Shown here: positions 14,441 to 27,790 of the stretch, piece by piece
How the letters are laid out: every line of letters begins with the position of its first letter
Position numbering within the stretch: position 1 is the stretch's first letter
Assembly (NCBI RefSeq): GCF_963678635.1
Contig: NC_087065.1
Span: 76,921,786-76,985,785 of the forward strand
Reading direction: 5' to 3'
DNA from: Symsagittifera roscoffensis
Taxonomy: Eukaryota; Xenacoelomorpha; Acoela; Convolutidae
DNA length: 64,000 bases
Made by a program: the position numbers and the translations under genes
Notes under the pieces: model-generated
The model's input: the letters and a program-made list of their open reading frames with translations, nothing else
Told to the model about the DNA's origin: nothing
The model's database searches: none

Positions 14441-14956
14441 GGATAGCTAGTTGCTGTGCAAGTAGCACAGAATGTTCCGACCAGATTCAAAGAAAAACAA
14501 TACAAAAAAGTTTGTTTTTTTATTACTTTTCTTCAAATTAGTGTCGTTTTTAGTGGCTGGTGTGATTCGAGAACTATACGATCGAGCAGAAAATTAGTAA
14601 ATTAGGCATGATGGATACCATCCAAAAAATGAATCAAAAATAAGAAGAGACGAAGAAATAAAGTTCAATTAAATAAAATTAAAATTGTTTTCTAACTTTT
14701 TGCACTATATTTTGAAAGATTTTTTGAAATGAAACTACCAAACTAGTAATCTTTATCGTAAAATTGAGTTTTTCATCCTAAAAATTGTAAATTTCCATAT
14801 AACGAGCGTTTCTCGATCGCGTTACTCGCTCGAAATAAGACAAAATCTCAAAAAATGAAATCCGTTTTTCTCGACAATGGGACAACTTTTAGAAAGTTTT
14901 CTATGACGTTCGGATCACGACTGAAAGGGCTTTAATATGATGCATCACTCGGTCTA
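14441..14956. repeat. Dispersed repeat family B, copy 1
   Basis: Starts with ggatagctagttgctgtg, passes gtagcacagaatgttccga, and ends with cacgactgaaagggctttaa followed by a cactcg phrase. The same landmarks in the same order occur at 30630-30930 and 31281-31610, with an inverted fragment at 31147-31184. No coding capacity. Confidence 0.65.
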
Positions 14957-15044
14957 ATACAAGCTAGGAAACGGCAAAAATAGCTCTAAAAAGTACAAAA
15001 AAAAAGATTAAAAAAAACTTGAAAAACAGAACTTCTGATATGTA

Positions 15045-15200
15045 CCTGAATCAAACCCCCGACAACGAGATTAAAAGTCACAAGACCTCGCATCTGCGGC
15101 ATGTTCACGTAACTATTTGCAAACACTGGCCAAAAATAAAGCAGATATGAAAAGATGCAATTTTATTGCCAATGCTATGCTCCAAAAGTGCCACCAAACG
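15045..15200 (-). repeat. Repeat carrying a tRNA-Lys-like segment, copy 2
   Basis: On the minus strand 15106-15045 contains gacttttaatc, the anticodon-arm pattern of tRNA-Lys (TTT), followed by a B-box-like gggggtttgattcagg. The rest of the cloverleaf is degraded. Plus coordinates 15167-15195 hold the same ggtggcacttttgg...atagcattggca block as the copy at 12421-12600, at a similar distance (59 bp against 52 bp). Confidence 0.5.
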
Positions 15201-16734
15201 AGCCTTTATTTTTGCGAGTTTGGTAGGAAAAATATCTATTCATCATATGACACTACGCTCGCTAGCTCGTGTGTAAAATTTTTTAAATCTGTCTTAAAAA
15301 GTATGCTGTGCATAACGGCGTCCTCGTGTATGTTTGAACCAGTTTTTTCTCTCAGTTCATGAGCTTTTTTAAACGACTTACTGATATTCAAATTTCAATA
15401 ATAAATTATTGTTTCTCAGTTCCTTCCCTGAACACTATTGTAACAGCAAAAAATACTTCCCTCCCAGAACTGCTAGAAAATCAACTATTCCTTCATACTT
15501 TTCGCCTTTGTCTGAGGGGATATCAAATCCCGTTAATCAATCTCATCAAAAGCTAACTTCAATTATCGGAAACAAAATTGAAACGAACAGGATATGCCTG
15601 TATTTAATTCCCTCTCCGTATGTGAATTTCAGTTTTGGAACTTTTTATTACGCACTGAAACTTGGCATTGTGAACTAAGCTAACTATTGTGAACAGATTT
15701 GCACTTCATACTTTGCATAGTATGACTACGTGTTTAAAAATAACACGTACAACAAGATCAAAATACAGTGGAAAAGACCCGAATACAGTTTGTTAAATGC
15801 TCAGCGATAATTTTCTTGGCAATTAGCGTTTAGTTTGTGGCATAAATTCTATAATTTCGTCTTAAAAAGTTATCTTAGTCCAGCTCCTATTCCATTTCTC
15901 CCATCTGCGGTTTTTTGTTCATGTAATCCAATTACTAAAATTGTCATGTGGGTGAATTACCAAGTTACAACCCTATTTTGTCCTCATAAATCAATAACGT
16001 CTGAATAATCATGTTTACATCTTCTAGCCTCTATAAGAAAACACTACCAGAGCTCCTTGACAACAAGGTGGCTTTAAAAACACATTATATCTCTCCCCTC
16101 CATCATCCAACCAAACTGTATTATGAAATAAAACATTTTGGTTGTCACCACTTTGGCTGCGCTTCGCACATCTTGCGATACAAAACCAGAAAGCCGCTAA
16201 GTCGGAAAAAATAAACAAGACTTAAAAAAAGTTAACAAGTCCGCCTACCCCTCAAAATACACACATGCACGTACAATATTTTTCCGCTCGTCCAACGACG
16301 CAATTTGAGGCCATTCGGCCGGTATAATTTGCGGAGGAAACCTATCAAGCCGAGAAGAAAAAAAATGTTGCCATGAAAAACTTGGGCTGTAAGCAATTGA
16401 GAATTTTTTAAGCAATTTGTGCAATCCAGTGAGCATTTAAATTATGTTTACATTGAAATGACTCAAAAATAAGTCATTAAGCCGATAAAATATAAGCCGA
16501 AATCGATTGGGCCGAATAAAGTTTTTTAAGCAAACAAGAAGAAAAACACGACGTCAAAATATTACAAACAGCAGAAGTAAATCAATACACTAAAGGCATC
16601 TATAATGTTAAAAACGCACAGCAAAGAAATGATTATACGATAAACAATAAGCTACAATTAACTAAGCCGACAAACAATGAGCCTACAACTTTTTTTGAAA
16701 CGGACTATTTCCCTTTTGAAAAAAACCAGGTCCT
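15201..16734. other. Non-coding DNA with repeat fragments
   Basis: No gene seen. About 15665-15755 resembles the interior of the 18031-18249 element (gtgaacagatttg, then an acttcata and an aataacacgta phrase). Near 16150 is the recurrent phrase cttcgcacatcttgcgatac, shared with 25710 and 26950. Near 16480 and 16663 is the recurrent taagccga. Confidence 0.45.
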
Positions 16735-16815
16735 GTCAGTTTCGAACCCAGGACCATTGCCGTCAGGCGTATTCGTTACCTTCAGGCCAAGTGTGCCGCA
16801 GACGCAAAGAAATTT
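16735..16815 (-). repeat. tRNA-like fragment, minus strand
   Basis: Minus strand reads tggcctgaagg (A-box-like) and later cctgggttcgaaactg (B-box-like), about the spacing of a tRNA. The anticodon arm is unclear and no acceptor stem forms. Probably a SINE head or dead tRNA copy. Confidence 0.4.
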
Positions 16816-17029
16816 GGATGCAGCATGAACTGAACTCAAAATTACCATTTAAATATTGAGCAATCTATGAACTAAGCTATTTAAGTAGTACTTGAATGCA
16901 ATAACCTTGCTTATCGCAAGGGTAATAAAAATGAACTGGCGGGTGCACCTCCGGTGCTTTGAATTTTCGAGAACTCATAAAAAACAGCATATATTAAAAA
17001 AAAAGATCCAGAACTTTTGCGTGTACTCT

Positions 17030-17700
17030 GACAGTAACCAATAACAGGGTTAAAAATTTCAAATGTTGATGATTTTTTCTATGAGTTTTGAAATTCAAAT
17101 TTAGAAAAAAAACAATTAAATTAAGTTTTTCTATATCTTAAGTTTAATTAAGTTTTTTTTTGAAAAATTTTAAAATGACATAAAAACAACACATCTTGGA
17201 AACTAAAAGCATTTGAGCATTTGGACGCTAAATTTGCAACTCCACAAAATAATCTCACAGTACCAAACAACAGGGTTAGAAACTTCGAATTTCGAGAAAA
17301 ATTTTAAATTTAAGTTTCGAAAAAAAATTGAAAAACCACAAAAACGTCACATCTGGAAAGTTAAAAAGTCCTGAGCAGTCATATGTGACGGCGAGATTCG
17401 CAACCCCCTCGAGTACTTTGGCAGCAAGATTTGCAATCCTTTAAACTACTCGGACAGCGCCCAACTATAGGATTGGCCGTTTCAAATTGTTGTAAATTAT
17501 TTTATAAGTTGAGTTTTCTGGAAAACTTTGAAAAAATCACTAAAATTTTCTGATTTCGTACGCTTAAAGGAATAGGGCATTCTTAATTGGAGACCAAACT
17601 CGCAACCCTTGAGGAAACTCTGACAGCATCCCACTTTTGTGTTGCTAACTTTTAACTTGGTGGAACAAACACTAGATTCAGACTGGAAAATCGAAAAAAA
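17030..17700. repeat. Degenerate tandem-repeat family A, copy 2
   Basis: About four units repeat cagggttaraaa, acatctggaaa, aaagcatttgagca, gatttgcaa and ctctgacagcatcccac, matching 1236-1800 in order and strand. Confidence 0.6.
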
Positions 17701-18022
17701 ATCGTACGCATTGCAATATACGATATAGCTTAACCACGCATACATACGTTATGCCCTTAACTGTTGCAAAAAAAAACATTTAAACATGACAAGATACGTG
17801 TCACAGCATTTAAATATAGTATAGATAGATAGAAATAGATGTTAGTATGTTATTGGAGGACCCGTCACCTGCTACCCTAATCCGGGGGAATATGGAGAGC
17901 CCTCGGCATAAGTGTATTTTTGCTACCCAGAACAAGCTGGCTACTCATTTTAAGCAAAAAAAATGACGGCGGGAGGAAAAAGAGCCAAAAAAATTAACCA
18001 AATGGTGCTATAAAATATTCTC
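17701..18022. other. Non-coding DNA
   Basis: Contains a short tagatagatagaaatagat run near 17820 and nothing else recognisable. Confidence 0.45.
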
Positions 18023-18030
18023 CAGTTCTC

Positions 18031-18249
18031 GGCTCTTTTCCAGTTCCCCCCCTTTCAACTTCATTTTTGAAAAGTCTATTTAACGTTGTCATAATGCAAT
18101 GAAATTTAGCGTGGTGAACAAATCGACAATTCTGAACAGATTTGTTCTTCATAGTTTACAGCGTAACATCACGCATTTAGCCGTAATAACACGTAAAACA
18201 AACATAAAACTCGGTATTTTTAAAGGGGGGGGGGAACTGGAAAAGAGCC
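18031..18249. mobile_element. Short hAT-like element (219 bp)
   Basis: The ends are near-perfect inverted repeats: ggctcttttccagttccccc at 18031 and its complement gggggaactggaaaagagcc ending at 18249. Perfect 8-bp direct repeats cagttctc flank it (18023-18030 and 18250-18257). The interior is non-coding. Related inner sequence is seen near 15665-15755, and lone copies of the end near 274-291 and 3304-3321. Confidence 0.85.
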
Positions 18250-18257
18250 CAGTTCTC

Positions 18258-20731
18258 TCTTCGTTTTTTTTTCGAACTCAAGAATTGCAAAACTGGGTGT
18301 CGGCGTGAATATAAGTTCTACATAAATTATTACATGCAAATTGCCGTATAACACCATTTCGACCAGCCGTCAAATTTTCATAAGGAACCCCTGGCTCCAT
18401 TTATACACTATTTGGAGAGCCCTCGTCAATAAAAATGATTACTTTTGACCAAAAAATAACTGAAACTTACTTATAGGCACGCATTTGAAAAGCGAAAAAT
18501 CACTTTCACTTTTCAATACAAAAAGACAATTTAAAAAAGCAATTTGAGCTCTTCTATTGTTTCCAATCACCAGATAAAACACTACTACTACCAATTAACA
18601 TGCCTATTTTCTTGGACAAGGTGTTCAAGAAAGTTTAAAATAAAAAACAAGGTAGGAGAAAATGGCAGAGGAACCGAAAAAAAGTAGACCAAGATAATTT
18701 GTAACAATCGTGCGGCCACCCTAGACGAGTTTTATTTTGAAAAATTCCGATAGGGTTGATCGGTTAAAATATCGTAAATTGATACAACCTGCATTCAATA
18801 ATTGAGATTCTCAGAGTGTGTCAGTTGCGAGCACATTATTCTTTCTGCATGACCCATTGACAATTGAGATCGTACTTGGTACTTCTGCAGATAGCAACTA
18901 AATTTCAGCTATAAAAAAAAGAAAAATTTCTACCAATTCACCGTGCGACAAAGGCAGGCAGCCAAGCAAAAAGTGACAACAAACAGGATACGGTAAAATC
19001 AAACAAACATATAAGAGCCCCACATTTTTCAAAGCCAACATAATACCGTGAACAGATAAATACAAAAATAAATATTCACAACTGTGGAAGCGCAACTATT
19101 GTTTGGGATTCCCTTTTGAGCGGCACGTGTATAAATATGTCGCACTCTTAGTGCCAATTAACATAATGCATTCTGAAAAATATCAGCCTTTAAAAGCACC
19201 CCCATAGCGTTAAATGAACATTATCAATGGCTGACAACCATTATAGCATGACTACAAAAAGGCAATAAATTCACATCCTTTTGCAGGTCCATTCCGCGCT
19301 AGTATTTTTAGCCCACAGGGTATGAGAAGCGACTTCATTTCAAGGAGAAGAGAAAAGTTAGCGTTTTCCTCCTCTTCTTCCAGTTTTTTGGCACAATCTT
19401 CAGAGAGCTACCCTTGAACATTGTACGGCAAAATGTCAAACAAGAAAAAGAGAGAGAGCTCTCCAAAAAAATTCGATCGTTTCTTGAACATTGTCATTTT
19501 TGGAAGCTTAGGGGGAAAAAGGAAAAAGAGCCTATAGTTCAATTGAAAGAACATGGCGAAAGAATCTTCTCTGCATTAACGGCTACATCCTGTATTTTTT
19601 TGTAGAAAAGCCCATGTGACCCTCAAAGGAAATCCAATTTTCCAAACTTCGATACCTTTTTGGATTTTTTTCCCACTTTTCATAAGAAAAATACCTTATC
19701 AAATTTGACATTGAGTTCAATTAAAAGAACGGGTAGTTGAAATCTCATCTATATCAGCTATTAATCCCCCAGCTGCTAATCCCCCAAAAACCACTAAGGT
19801 TTTGGGTAAAGTCCCTTTTTTTAAATTTTCAAAACTACGCATTTCATCCCGCATCAGAACAAAACTTTTGGAAAAAAATCAAGGAGGCACCTCAAATTTC
19901 AGCTGGAACCATCGTTATTGATGATTTCCATGAACTGGAGGTCTTTCTCTGAATCTTTTAAATTATGTGAAAATTTATTTTGAAATTGCTATCGAAATTT
20001 AAAAATTGTTATAATTGTTCCAACAACTCTCGAAAAAATGGAAGCCACTATGATTTAAAAAAACGTTCAAAACTTTGTTTCTTGCCGGATTAGGCTAAAA
20101 AGGAATTGAAATGGATGTGAAAAAAATCAGCTTTGACCATGAGGTCTATATTTCCTGTTTGTCTAATTACAGTATAATTATAATGCCTTAAAAGCAAAAT
20201 ACAATAAGCAAATCTATGATTTCACAACTTTAGACGTCGATTTGACAACTTTTCTGTTTATTGCATAACAACCATCGCTGATTTGACAACAACCATCGCT
20301 GTTTATTGCATAACATAGTTTATGTTTTTTTAATGACTTTACTCACGGTCAAATTATTCAGAATTTATTAATGGCAAAAAAGCGCAAAAATAGCGTTGAA
20401 AGTACAGCATATTCAAAAGTAACACTTACAGAAAATATCATTTCACCGTTTCTTGGAAACTTTTAGCTCAAAACTCTACGGCAAAATCTGATGTTATGGA
20501 TTGCAACAAAAGAACGGGTTCTGAAGTTGCTCCCTGTATCGGCCATTACGCCCAAATTTTTGCTGAAAAACAGCTGTCGCAGGGAAAAGACCAATTACTG
20601 AACTTTTTGGAAACTTGCATTTTAAAAAAAACGTGACTGCCAAATCTGAAAATAAGGTTTTATTCGAAGGAAGGTTGTTGTGGGAATATTAACTGCATAA
20701 AAAACTATTTATAGAAAAACAGTTATGACCT
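18258..20731. other. Non-coding AT-rich DNA
   Basis: No gene seen on either strand. Short frames such as 19414-19605 lack domains and have no splice-linked neighbours I can support. Confidence 0.45.
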
Positions 20732-21060
20732 CAGTGGCGGATTTAGGGGGTCCCCCCTTTGTACTATTTTGAGATATCCATTTTTGACTGACTGACCTGA
20801 AAATTTTTCTAAAGGCACCTTTGGCGCCAATATATACTAAATTTGAGGGGGGAGCCCGCACCGAAAAAAAGGCGATTTTTTTGGTCGAAATTTTCCAAAA
20901 AGTGCCTAAAAACTCCTCTTTTTTTGGCCTTTTTCAAAAATTTGGTTTGGGAGAGCTCAGAAAATCAATTTGGTCGACTTAAAAAAAAGGTCGACAAAAT
21001 TTTCAAAAAATTTTGTCGCTCTTTTGTGAAAGTTTTGTCGCTTTTTGTAAGATTTCAGCT
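20732..21060. mobile_element. Truncated relative of the hAT-like element at 12970
   Basis: Begins cagtggcggatttaggggg and shares ctttgtactattttgagata, a ggcacctttggcgcca block and a ggtcgac block with 12970-13407, in the same orientation. No matching right end or target duplication was found. Confidence 0.6.
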
Positions 21061-23879
21061 TGCGCTCCATTTCAATTTTCGTATATGTTGGTGCCAAAGG
21101 CACCTTAACAAAAATTGCAAGTTCGGTCGAGTGAAAATAGTTTCATAAAATAAATCCAATGGACGAAACCTTTGGGTGGTGAGCGTGTCGAACCCGCCAG
21201 GAGAGGGCGCCTGCCCGGAACAAAAGCATCACAGAGCAAGATTTCACCCAATGAAAAAAAAAACATCAGTAGATATCACAACCGCAGATATTCTTTCTCT
21301 GTACACATCCCATCGATAAACTGGTAAAAACAAGGATGAAACTTTCTTCGCGGAAGATAAAAATTTATATCAAACAGACAAAAAAAACTTCGAGCGAATA
21401 AGCGCTGGAGGTTTATATATTTTTTAGGAAATGACAGTGCTATCCCTCATGTGCACCTTTTTAGTACTCAGTTGTAAAAATAGAAATGCCGATAGATGCT
21501 TCGCAGAAAAGAATAAGAGCAGTTATAAAAAATACACAATTAGCAGAAAAATATGTAGCTAAAAAATACTCTTGAATCTCCTCGTCACTCCACAAAGGCA
21601 CCCATTCAAAAAAAAACAACCCGTTCCGCCAACTTTTACAACACATGATTGCAGCCAATTCACTTTAAATCCGTTTTCATGTTTCCGAACCGACTGTTGC
21701 TTCTTCGTACATAACTCAACGATAAGACTCAATTTAGGCAATTTGGTACACTTTGTTACTCTACGGCCTTTTTTAACACAATACTATCGCAAAAGAAATA
21801 ATTCAAATGATCGTAAAACGTATAGAACCTGAAGTAATAAGGACAAATATTCATCAGCTGAATAGGCTTTTTTAAAAAACGCATTCATTTAATGCATTGA
21901 CGTCATTCGATTATTAATTTCTGTTCCGCATCTGTGGGATTAGATTAGTAAACAATTCGGTAGCAATTTCAATACACCGCGTATTTATCCTCTAAACAAA
22001 AAAATATGGTCAGAAGCCTTGGGAGAAAAAAATGTCATATAATCATTAATAAATTCTAAGCTGATATGAACCTCCTCAATTAGAATTGAACTTATTCAAA
22101 AATCCAAAATAATCATTGAATATCCTATCCATCAGGGATTGGTGTTGGCAACTGACTTCGATTCAACCTGGCACAAAATCGAACTAAAATGGAAAGTCAG
22201 AGGAAAATGGACAGGGCGACACACAAATCTAAAACGCGCAATGACTTATTCCAGTGTAGTTTAGGGCGGATCTACTCAACATTCTTGGGCTCTTTTCTCG
22301 CCACATTGCAAGTTTTTCATTACCATAAAACTTATGCAAGGCTAAATGCGTGAATTATTATGCTCAGAAGAGTTGATTTGCTCACCATGCAAAATTCCAC
22401 TAGATTAAGAGAATATTCAAATAGTTTTTCAAAATGGAAATTCAGAGGTGGAGGGGGGAGGGGGGAGGAGCAGAAAAGAGCGCAGTCTCCCACTTTCGAA
22501 ACTTTTTTATCAACTTTTTTTAAACAATTTCTTAAATATGGCCAAATAACGTTGCTATCCTTCAAAATTCAAAGATCTTACCTTTTTGGAATGAATATTT
22601 CAAAAATAAAACTATCTCGAAAAAAAATACAAGCATTGAGAAATCTTAAAGAGGCACATTAGATAGGAGATTGAAAAGGGCACATTATGTAGATCCACTT
22701 AAGGTTTGAAAAATGGTTTGGCCACTACTCTCACGACAGAAGTCGCTCCAAAAAAAAAAGAAAAATTAGAAATTGTTTTCAAAATATGTAATTTACCGCA
22801 AACTATATATTATAGTTAAAGAACTTTAAGAATAGTTGATACCCCAATGACTATTGAATATGAAAAAAAATTTTAAACAACGATAAAATTTATCCCTGAA
22901 CATGACTGGTTGGAACTATTTAATCTAAACGATGAAAAAAAATCAAAATGAAATACAAAAACATTCCTACGCTTGTCTCGACTTACGTTTAATTTTGAGG
23001 AAAACACGTAAGAAAACACAACTCCATTGCTAAAGAAGCATCGAGAAAAATTTATCAAGCAGCTACTAAGCCGACAACACTAGGGTAGAAGCAAGATAAA
23101 CCAAAATCGAAGTTGTTTTCATGAAAAACTTAGTATTTGATAACGCTTGCTAATCGTTAGCGTAATTATAAATTTAAGAAAGACACTTGCGTCTAAAATA
23201 AAAAGAGCATTAATTAAACTAGCAAGCCTGCCTCAATCAAATCGCAAACAAAATAGATGTTATTCTGACCACGCTGTTCAAGCAATGAACGTTCTAACAA
23301 TTTCACACAGAGGCGAAGTTGCACTTCGCATACACAAGCAAAAATATGACCAATAACTCCACTGGGAAAATATAAATGAGTAAAACTTTGAGTCTATAAA
23401 ATTTCCCAAGTGACGCACGCCAATTATGAAACTAAATAAGTGCTAGGTGAATGCAAGCCAATTATGACGCATTAGCATCACCAGTCAATTCGAAACAAAA
23501 AGAAACTTACCAACTAACATGCCTCAATTTATAGAGCGGACGCATTTTGACTAGTACACTAAAAGTTCATGAAAAACATCCGACACTTCCCAGGTTCAAA
23601 CCCTTTGATTCTGTTGCGGGTCTCCTTCCCTGCTTCTAAGCTACAGATTCATGATAACTTGAAGCTAAAGGGCTAATTGTAATATAATAGTTTGTGTTAA
23701 TAGCCATAGCATTGGCTGTACTTAATAGCTGGTTATTGATCAAAATGAACACAATTTATCAAAATGAACACAAATATTTGCAACTTAGGTTGAAAAAAGG
23801 AGTTCATGCTATCACACAAGCTTTGCTTGTGTAAAAATGATCAATATCGTAAGCCGGTTGGAACAACTTCAAATTCCAA
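21061..23879. other. Non-coding DNA with a weak inverted-repeat element
   Basis: No gene seen. At 22287-22483 gggctcttttctcgcc faces an aggagcagaaaagagc end, like a distant relative of the 18031 element, but without a target duplication. A taagccga phrase occurs near 23066. Confidence 0.4.
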
Positions 23880-24925
23880 ACAACCAATCGGTTCGCAAAA
23901 ATGTGAGGCTTTTCTAAGCAAGCTATTGAAGCTAAGAAATATGAAATTTTAATATGATTAAAGTTATTTCATGAAGCAATTCGGATGCCAAAAAGCTTTT
24001 CTACTGAAACTATTCAAGAAACTTGAAACTTTAAAAACTTTTTCAGATTAAATCGGTCAGCGGAAAATTTAGGTTTTTCTCAGCAAACTATTCAAGCTAT
24101 CAAACTAAGAAATATTTCAATTTCCAAGACATTAGTTCAAGTTAATTCATAAAGAAAAATCTAGTTTTTTGGAGTGATTTAAGCGATAACCTTTTGAAGT
24201 ATTTCTAGTTATTTCATAGAAAGAACTGGTGTAAGCTATAAAGCGAAAAATTTTTCAACTAACTTCATACAGCGAATCAGTCTGCAAAAATAAAAGAGTT
24301 TTTTAAGCACGCTATTTAAGCTTAAAAAAATCAGTTTTTTCATAGACCAAAGCGGATCCCGAAAAACTCAAAATTTTCTGAACAAGCTATTAAAACTATA
24401 CGAAGCGGTCCATAAAAAGTTGAAGTTTTTACAAGCAAGCTGCCCAGCTATAAAATTATTTCATACACTGAATCGGTTTGCGAGAAGATATGGTTTCTTA
24501 AACAAATACATTCAACCTTTAGAATATTTCAACTTAATTGATAGACTGAATCGGTTGACGAAAATTATAAGTTTTTTAGGCAAGCAATTGAAGCTATGAC
24601 ACTTCAATTTATTTCAAGTTATTTCTTAAACCGAACCGTTTCGCGAAAAGTGATTTTTTCTGAGCAAGCTAATCCAGCTATGAAACGTTGAAAAATTATT
24701 TCATACACTGAATCGGTTCGCTGAATATTTCACTGATTATTTCATAGTCTGAATCGGTTGATGAAAAATTTAAGCTTTTTAGGCAAGCTACTCAAGCTGA
24801 GACTTTGAAATATTTCAAGCTATTTCATAGACTGAATTAATTCACTTCAAATTTTTAAAGCAAGCTATTCCAGCTATAAAATTTTGAATATTTTCAAGTT
24901 ATTTCGCAGACCGAATCGGCTTGCT
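23880..24925. repeat. Degenerate tandem array, unit about 95 bp
   Basis: Roughly 11 units share the consensus phrases tttcatagactgaatcggtt, cgcgaaaa, aagcaagctattcaagctat and atatttcaagtt. Units vary in length and are strongly diverged, so it is an old minisatellite-like array. No coding capacity. Confidence 0.75.
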
Positions 24926-25759
24926 CTCGATACATACGAAATAGATAACCTATAAAAGGTCAACAAAATTTTCAAAGATTTGTTAAAAATTATTCCGCAT
25001 CTATCATAAATTTCCTGTGCAGTAAAAATACATGTTTGATCTGAGCTTCAAACAAAAAAATTGCCGGTCAAACAAAAGAGAATAAGTCAAACAAAATGGA
25101 TGCACGCAGTTGTCAAACTGGCGATTCTTCGGCCGTTAAATTCGTGTCAAATTTGTTTCCAAGCAGATAAAACGATTTATGACTAACTCATTTTTGAGCT
25201 CTTATTGGACACCAAAAAACAAGTTCATCAAAATTTGAATATATTGCTTCGTTGAAACAATATTGCCTGATTTTTCCAATGATTTAAAGAATAATAAATA
25301 GAAGATTAGAACAAAAAATGAATTTGAGCATAGAAAAAAGAAATCCAAATGCCGAGTTTTCTTATATCGATTCTTTTAAATTGGTAACCACTTCGCGCAA
25401 ATATGTCAGTGAAAAGCACAGTTTTATATTTGGAATGAAATATCAACAAACTTAAGTTGATAGAAGAAATTTGATAAAAGTTGATAGATTTAAGTTGAGA
25501 AATTTCGTAGAAAAAATCTACTTTCTCCGTCAAATTAGTCTGCAGAAAAACCATTGCTGATATTAAGATTCGGAGACACCTGAAAATGGATCTGTAGATC
25601 CAACAAGGATGTCCCAGGCAGTACTAATATTACTAACGCTTCATTTATGGTGAATTTCCGTATATTTTTTTCCCTGAAAACAATTTATTAAGCAGCAGCA
25701 AAGCGGGGCTTCGCAAAACTTGCGATACAATGCAACCGCAGCATTGTCAGCCAGCAAAT
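24926..25759. other. Non-coding DNA
   Basis: Contains the recurrent cttcgcaaaacttgcgatac phrase near 25710. Nothing else recognisable. Confidence 0.4.
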
Positions 25760-26700
25760 AGAAAATGGGATGAAAAGATAAAAAAAAATCCATAGAAAAA
25801 TTTTTGGGAGAAAATGAAATAATTTCAGAAAAACAGCCGAAAAACAATCAAGAGTATTAAAAAAAACTTTTGTCTTTACCGAGCGGGCGATAAGCCGGTA
25901 ACACGTGGGTAGACACCCAGTGAATCGAAAACAAAAAAAATGCCTTATGAACTAGTTGTCAAAAAATTTTGAAGCAATTAAGTTTTGTTGAAAGTCTTGC
26001 AACATAAACTATCCAAATTTTTCAAAAAAAAAAACTGATCATTTTCTGTCTTTGAGACGACACAAAATAAGGTAACTAAGCCGCTTTAACATAAACCGAA
26101 ACCATTCAGGCCGAAGAAAAAGAACACAAAGCAAAACCAAGGAAAATACACAACATTGAAGCTAATAATTTTACAAATTTTAGGAGTAAATCAAACACAG
26201 TAGCATCTTCGACAAAAGTTAGTGACATCACAAGAAACTGGACGGCTGTTTTTAGAAATGGGTCGAAAATAACAAATTGAAAAAAATCTTTGGGAGAAAA
26301 TATTGTCAGAAAAACAGCCGAAAAACAAGAGTATTAAATAAGCCTTTTTTACCGAGCGGCCACTAAGCCGATCACAAATGGGTAGGCACCCATTGATTCG
26401 AAAACAAAAAAAAACACCAGAAATTGAGGTCAAACAAATTTTTCAGCAATTAAAATTTGCAAAAAGTCTTGCAACACAACCCACCAAAATTTAAAAAAAA
26501 ATCATTTTCTGCCTTCGATGCGACACAAAATAAACAAACCAAGCCGAAGAAAAAAAAAATAACATAGAAACACCAAGGAAAATATACAAAACATTTCACA
26601 AATTTTACAGAATAGTTCACAGTTAACCAAAAACAGTTGCATCTTCGAAACAAAATCAGTGACAGCAAAAGAAATTGTTGAACATAGGCCGACGAAACAT
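25760..26700. repeat. Two diverged tandem copies of a ~470-bp unit
   Basis: Copy 1 (about 25760-26240) and copy 2 (about 26240-26700) share, in order, ttgggagaaaat, aaaacagccgaaaaaca, accgagcgg with taagccg, a gtaggcacccattgattcg phrase, aaagtcttgcaaca, gacacaaaataa and accaaggaaaata. Confidence 0.7.
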
Positions 26701-27169
26701 AAGCAGACAAACAAAGTCCGATAATTCAATTTTTCCCGGGAAAAAAATCTGTCCATTTCATGCATACTAAAAAACAAGCCCATGCCTTAAGGCGCATAGG
26801 TAACCACATTAACTCCAGGCTAAGAGGGAACGAGCCTGGAAAATGTTAAGGTTCTATAAAAAAAAGAAAAGTTGTTTACGAGAAAAAATGTCTAGTTCCC
26901 GAGTACAAGACAACTGCTCTCGCAATAGTAGCTATAGTACTCAGAGGCGAAGCGGATCTTCGCAACACTTGCAATACAATACAAACATTTAAAAACGAGA
27001 GAAAGGTTAAAAAAAACAAGGTGAACCAAACTTTTCTTATGTCTCGCTGAACAATAATTAGTAGCACAGCTAAAAAAAATTGCTTTTTTATTTTTATTAA
27101 ACTGGTGCGGGATCAAATGAGAAATTACAAAAGGTCTGACATTTTTCTTACAAAAAGATAAGGAAACGC
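26701..27169. other. Non-coding DNA
   Basis: Contains another copy of the cttcgcaacacttgcaatac phrase near 26960. Minus-strand frames here are rich in F, L, C and K from AT-rich sequence and show no domain. Confidence 0.4.
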
Positions 27170-27790
27170 CGCTTCTACGGGAGAGATGTTTGCAACCGGT
27201 TCTTTCGATTGATTCCTTCATCTCAGATTTGATAGGGTACTTTTTCGAACAGTCAAAAAGTTTCTTAAAAACGGTCAAAACATGAAACACTGACTTTCCG
27301 AAATCCGCAACTTCTTTTCTGCAAAAAAAAGGTCGTGGCCACTTAAGGAGAGAAGATTCCCAAAACCAGGTTTCTTGCTTGAACTTTTGATCTGAGATTT
27401 GGCACGGTAGTTTTCGAGGAAAGAAAAGAAGTTTCCAAAACGGCCAAAACTTTGAACGTAGGCCATAACTAGGCTTTCAACAACTTGTTGCTTCGATAAA
27501 ATCCTTGATATCAGATTTGGCAGGATAGTTATAAAAAATGTCAAACATTTCCAAAAAACGAACAGCAAATCAACAATTTTGACTTTTCCGAGAATCATAG
27601 CTTTACGTTAAAAAAAATTCCGTGTAGCCGCTGATGCAGAGTTTCGCAGAACCTGTAATTTTACACAACCTGATTGAACCCAAAACAAAGATTTGGGAGG
27701 GTATTTTTTGAGAAAGTCGTAGAAACGGTAAGAAAAAACACAAATTGTCCTTTCAAAGAATCATAGCTTTTTGTGTAGAAAAAATTTGAA
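27170..27790. repeat. Degenerate tandem units of ~150 bp
   Basis: Three to four units share tgatctcagatttg, ggtagttttcgag, aaacggtcaaaac and agaatcatagcttt. Old and diverged. Confidence 0.5.

Noticed and set aside
22287-22483. Second inverted-repeat element like 18031-18249
   Set aside because: The ends are only loosely complementary and there is no target duplication, so it is mentioned but not called.
26191-27598. Series of minus-strand frames rich in F, L and C
   Set aside because: Composition is that of AT-rich DNA read in a poly-A/T context. The region is made of diverged tandem repeats.
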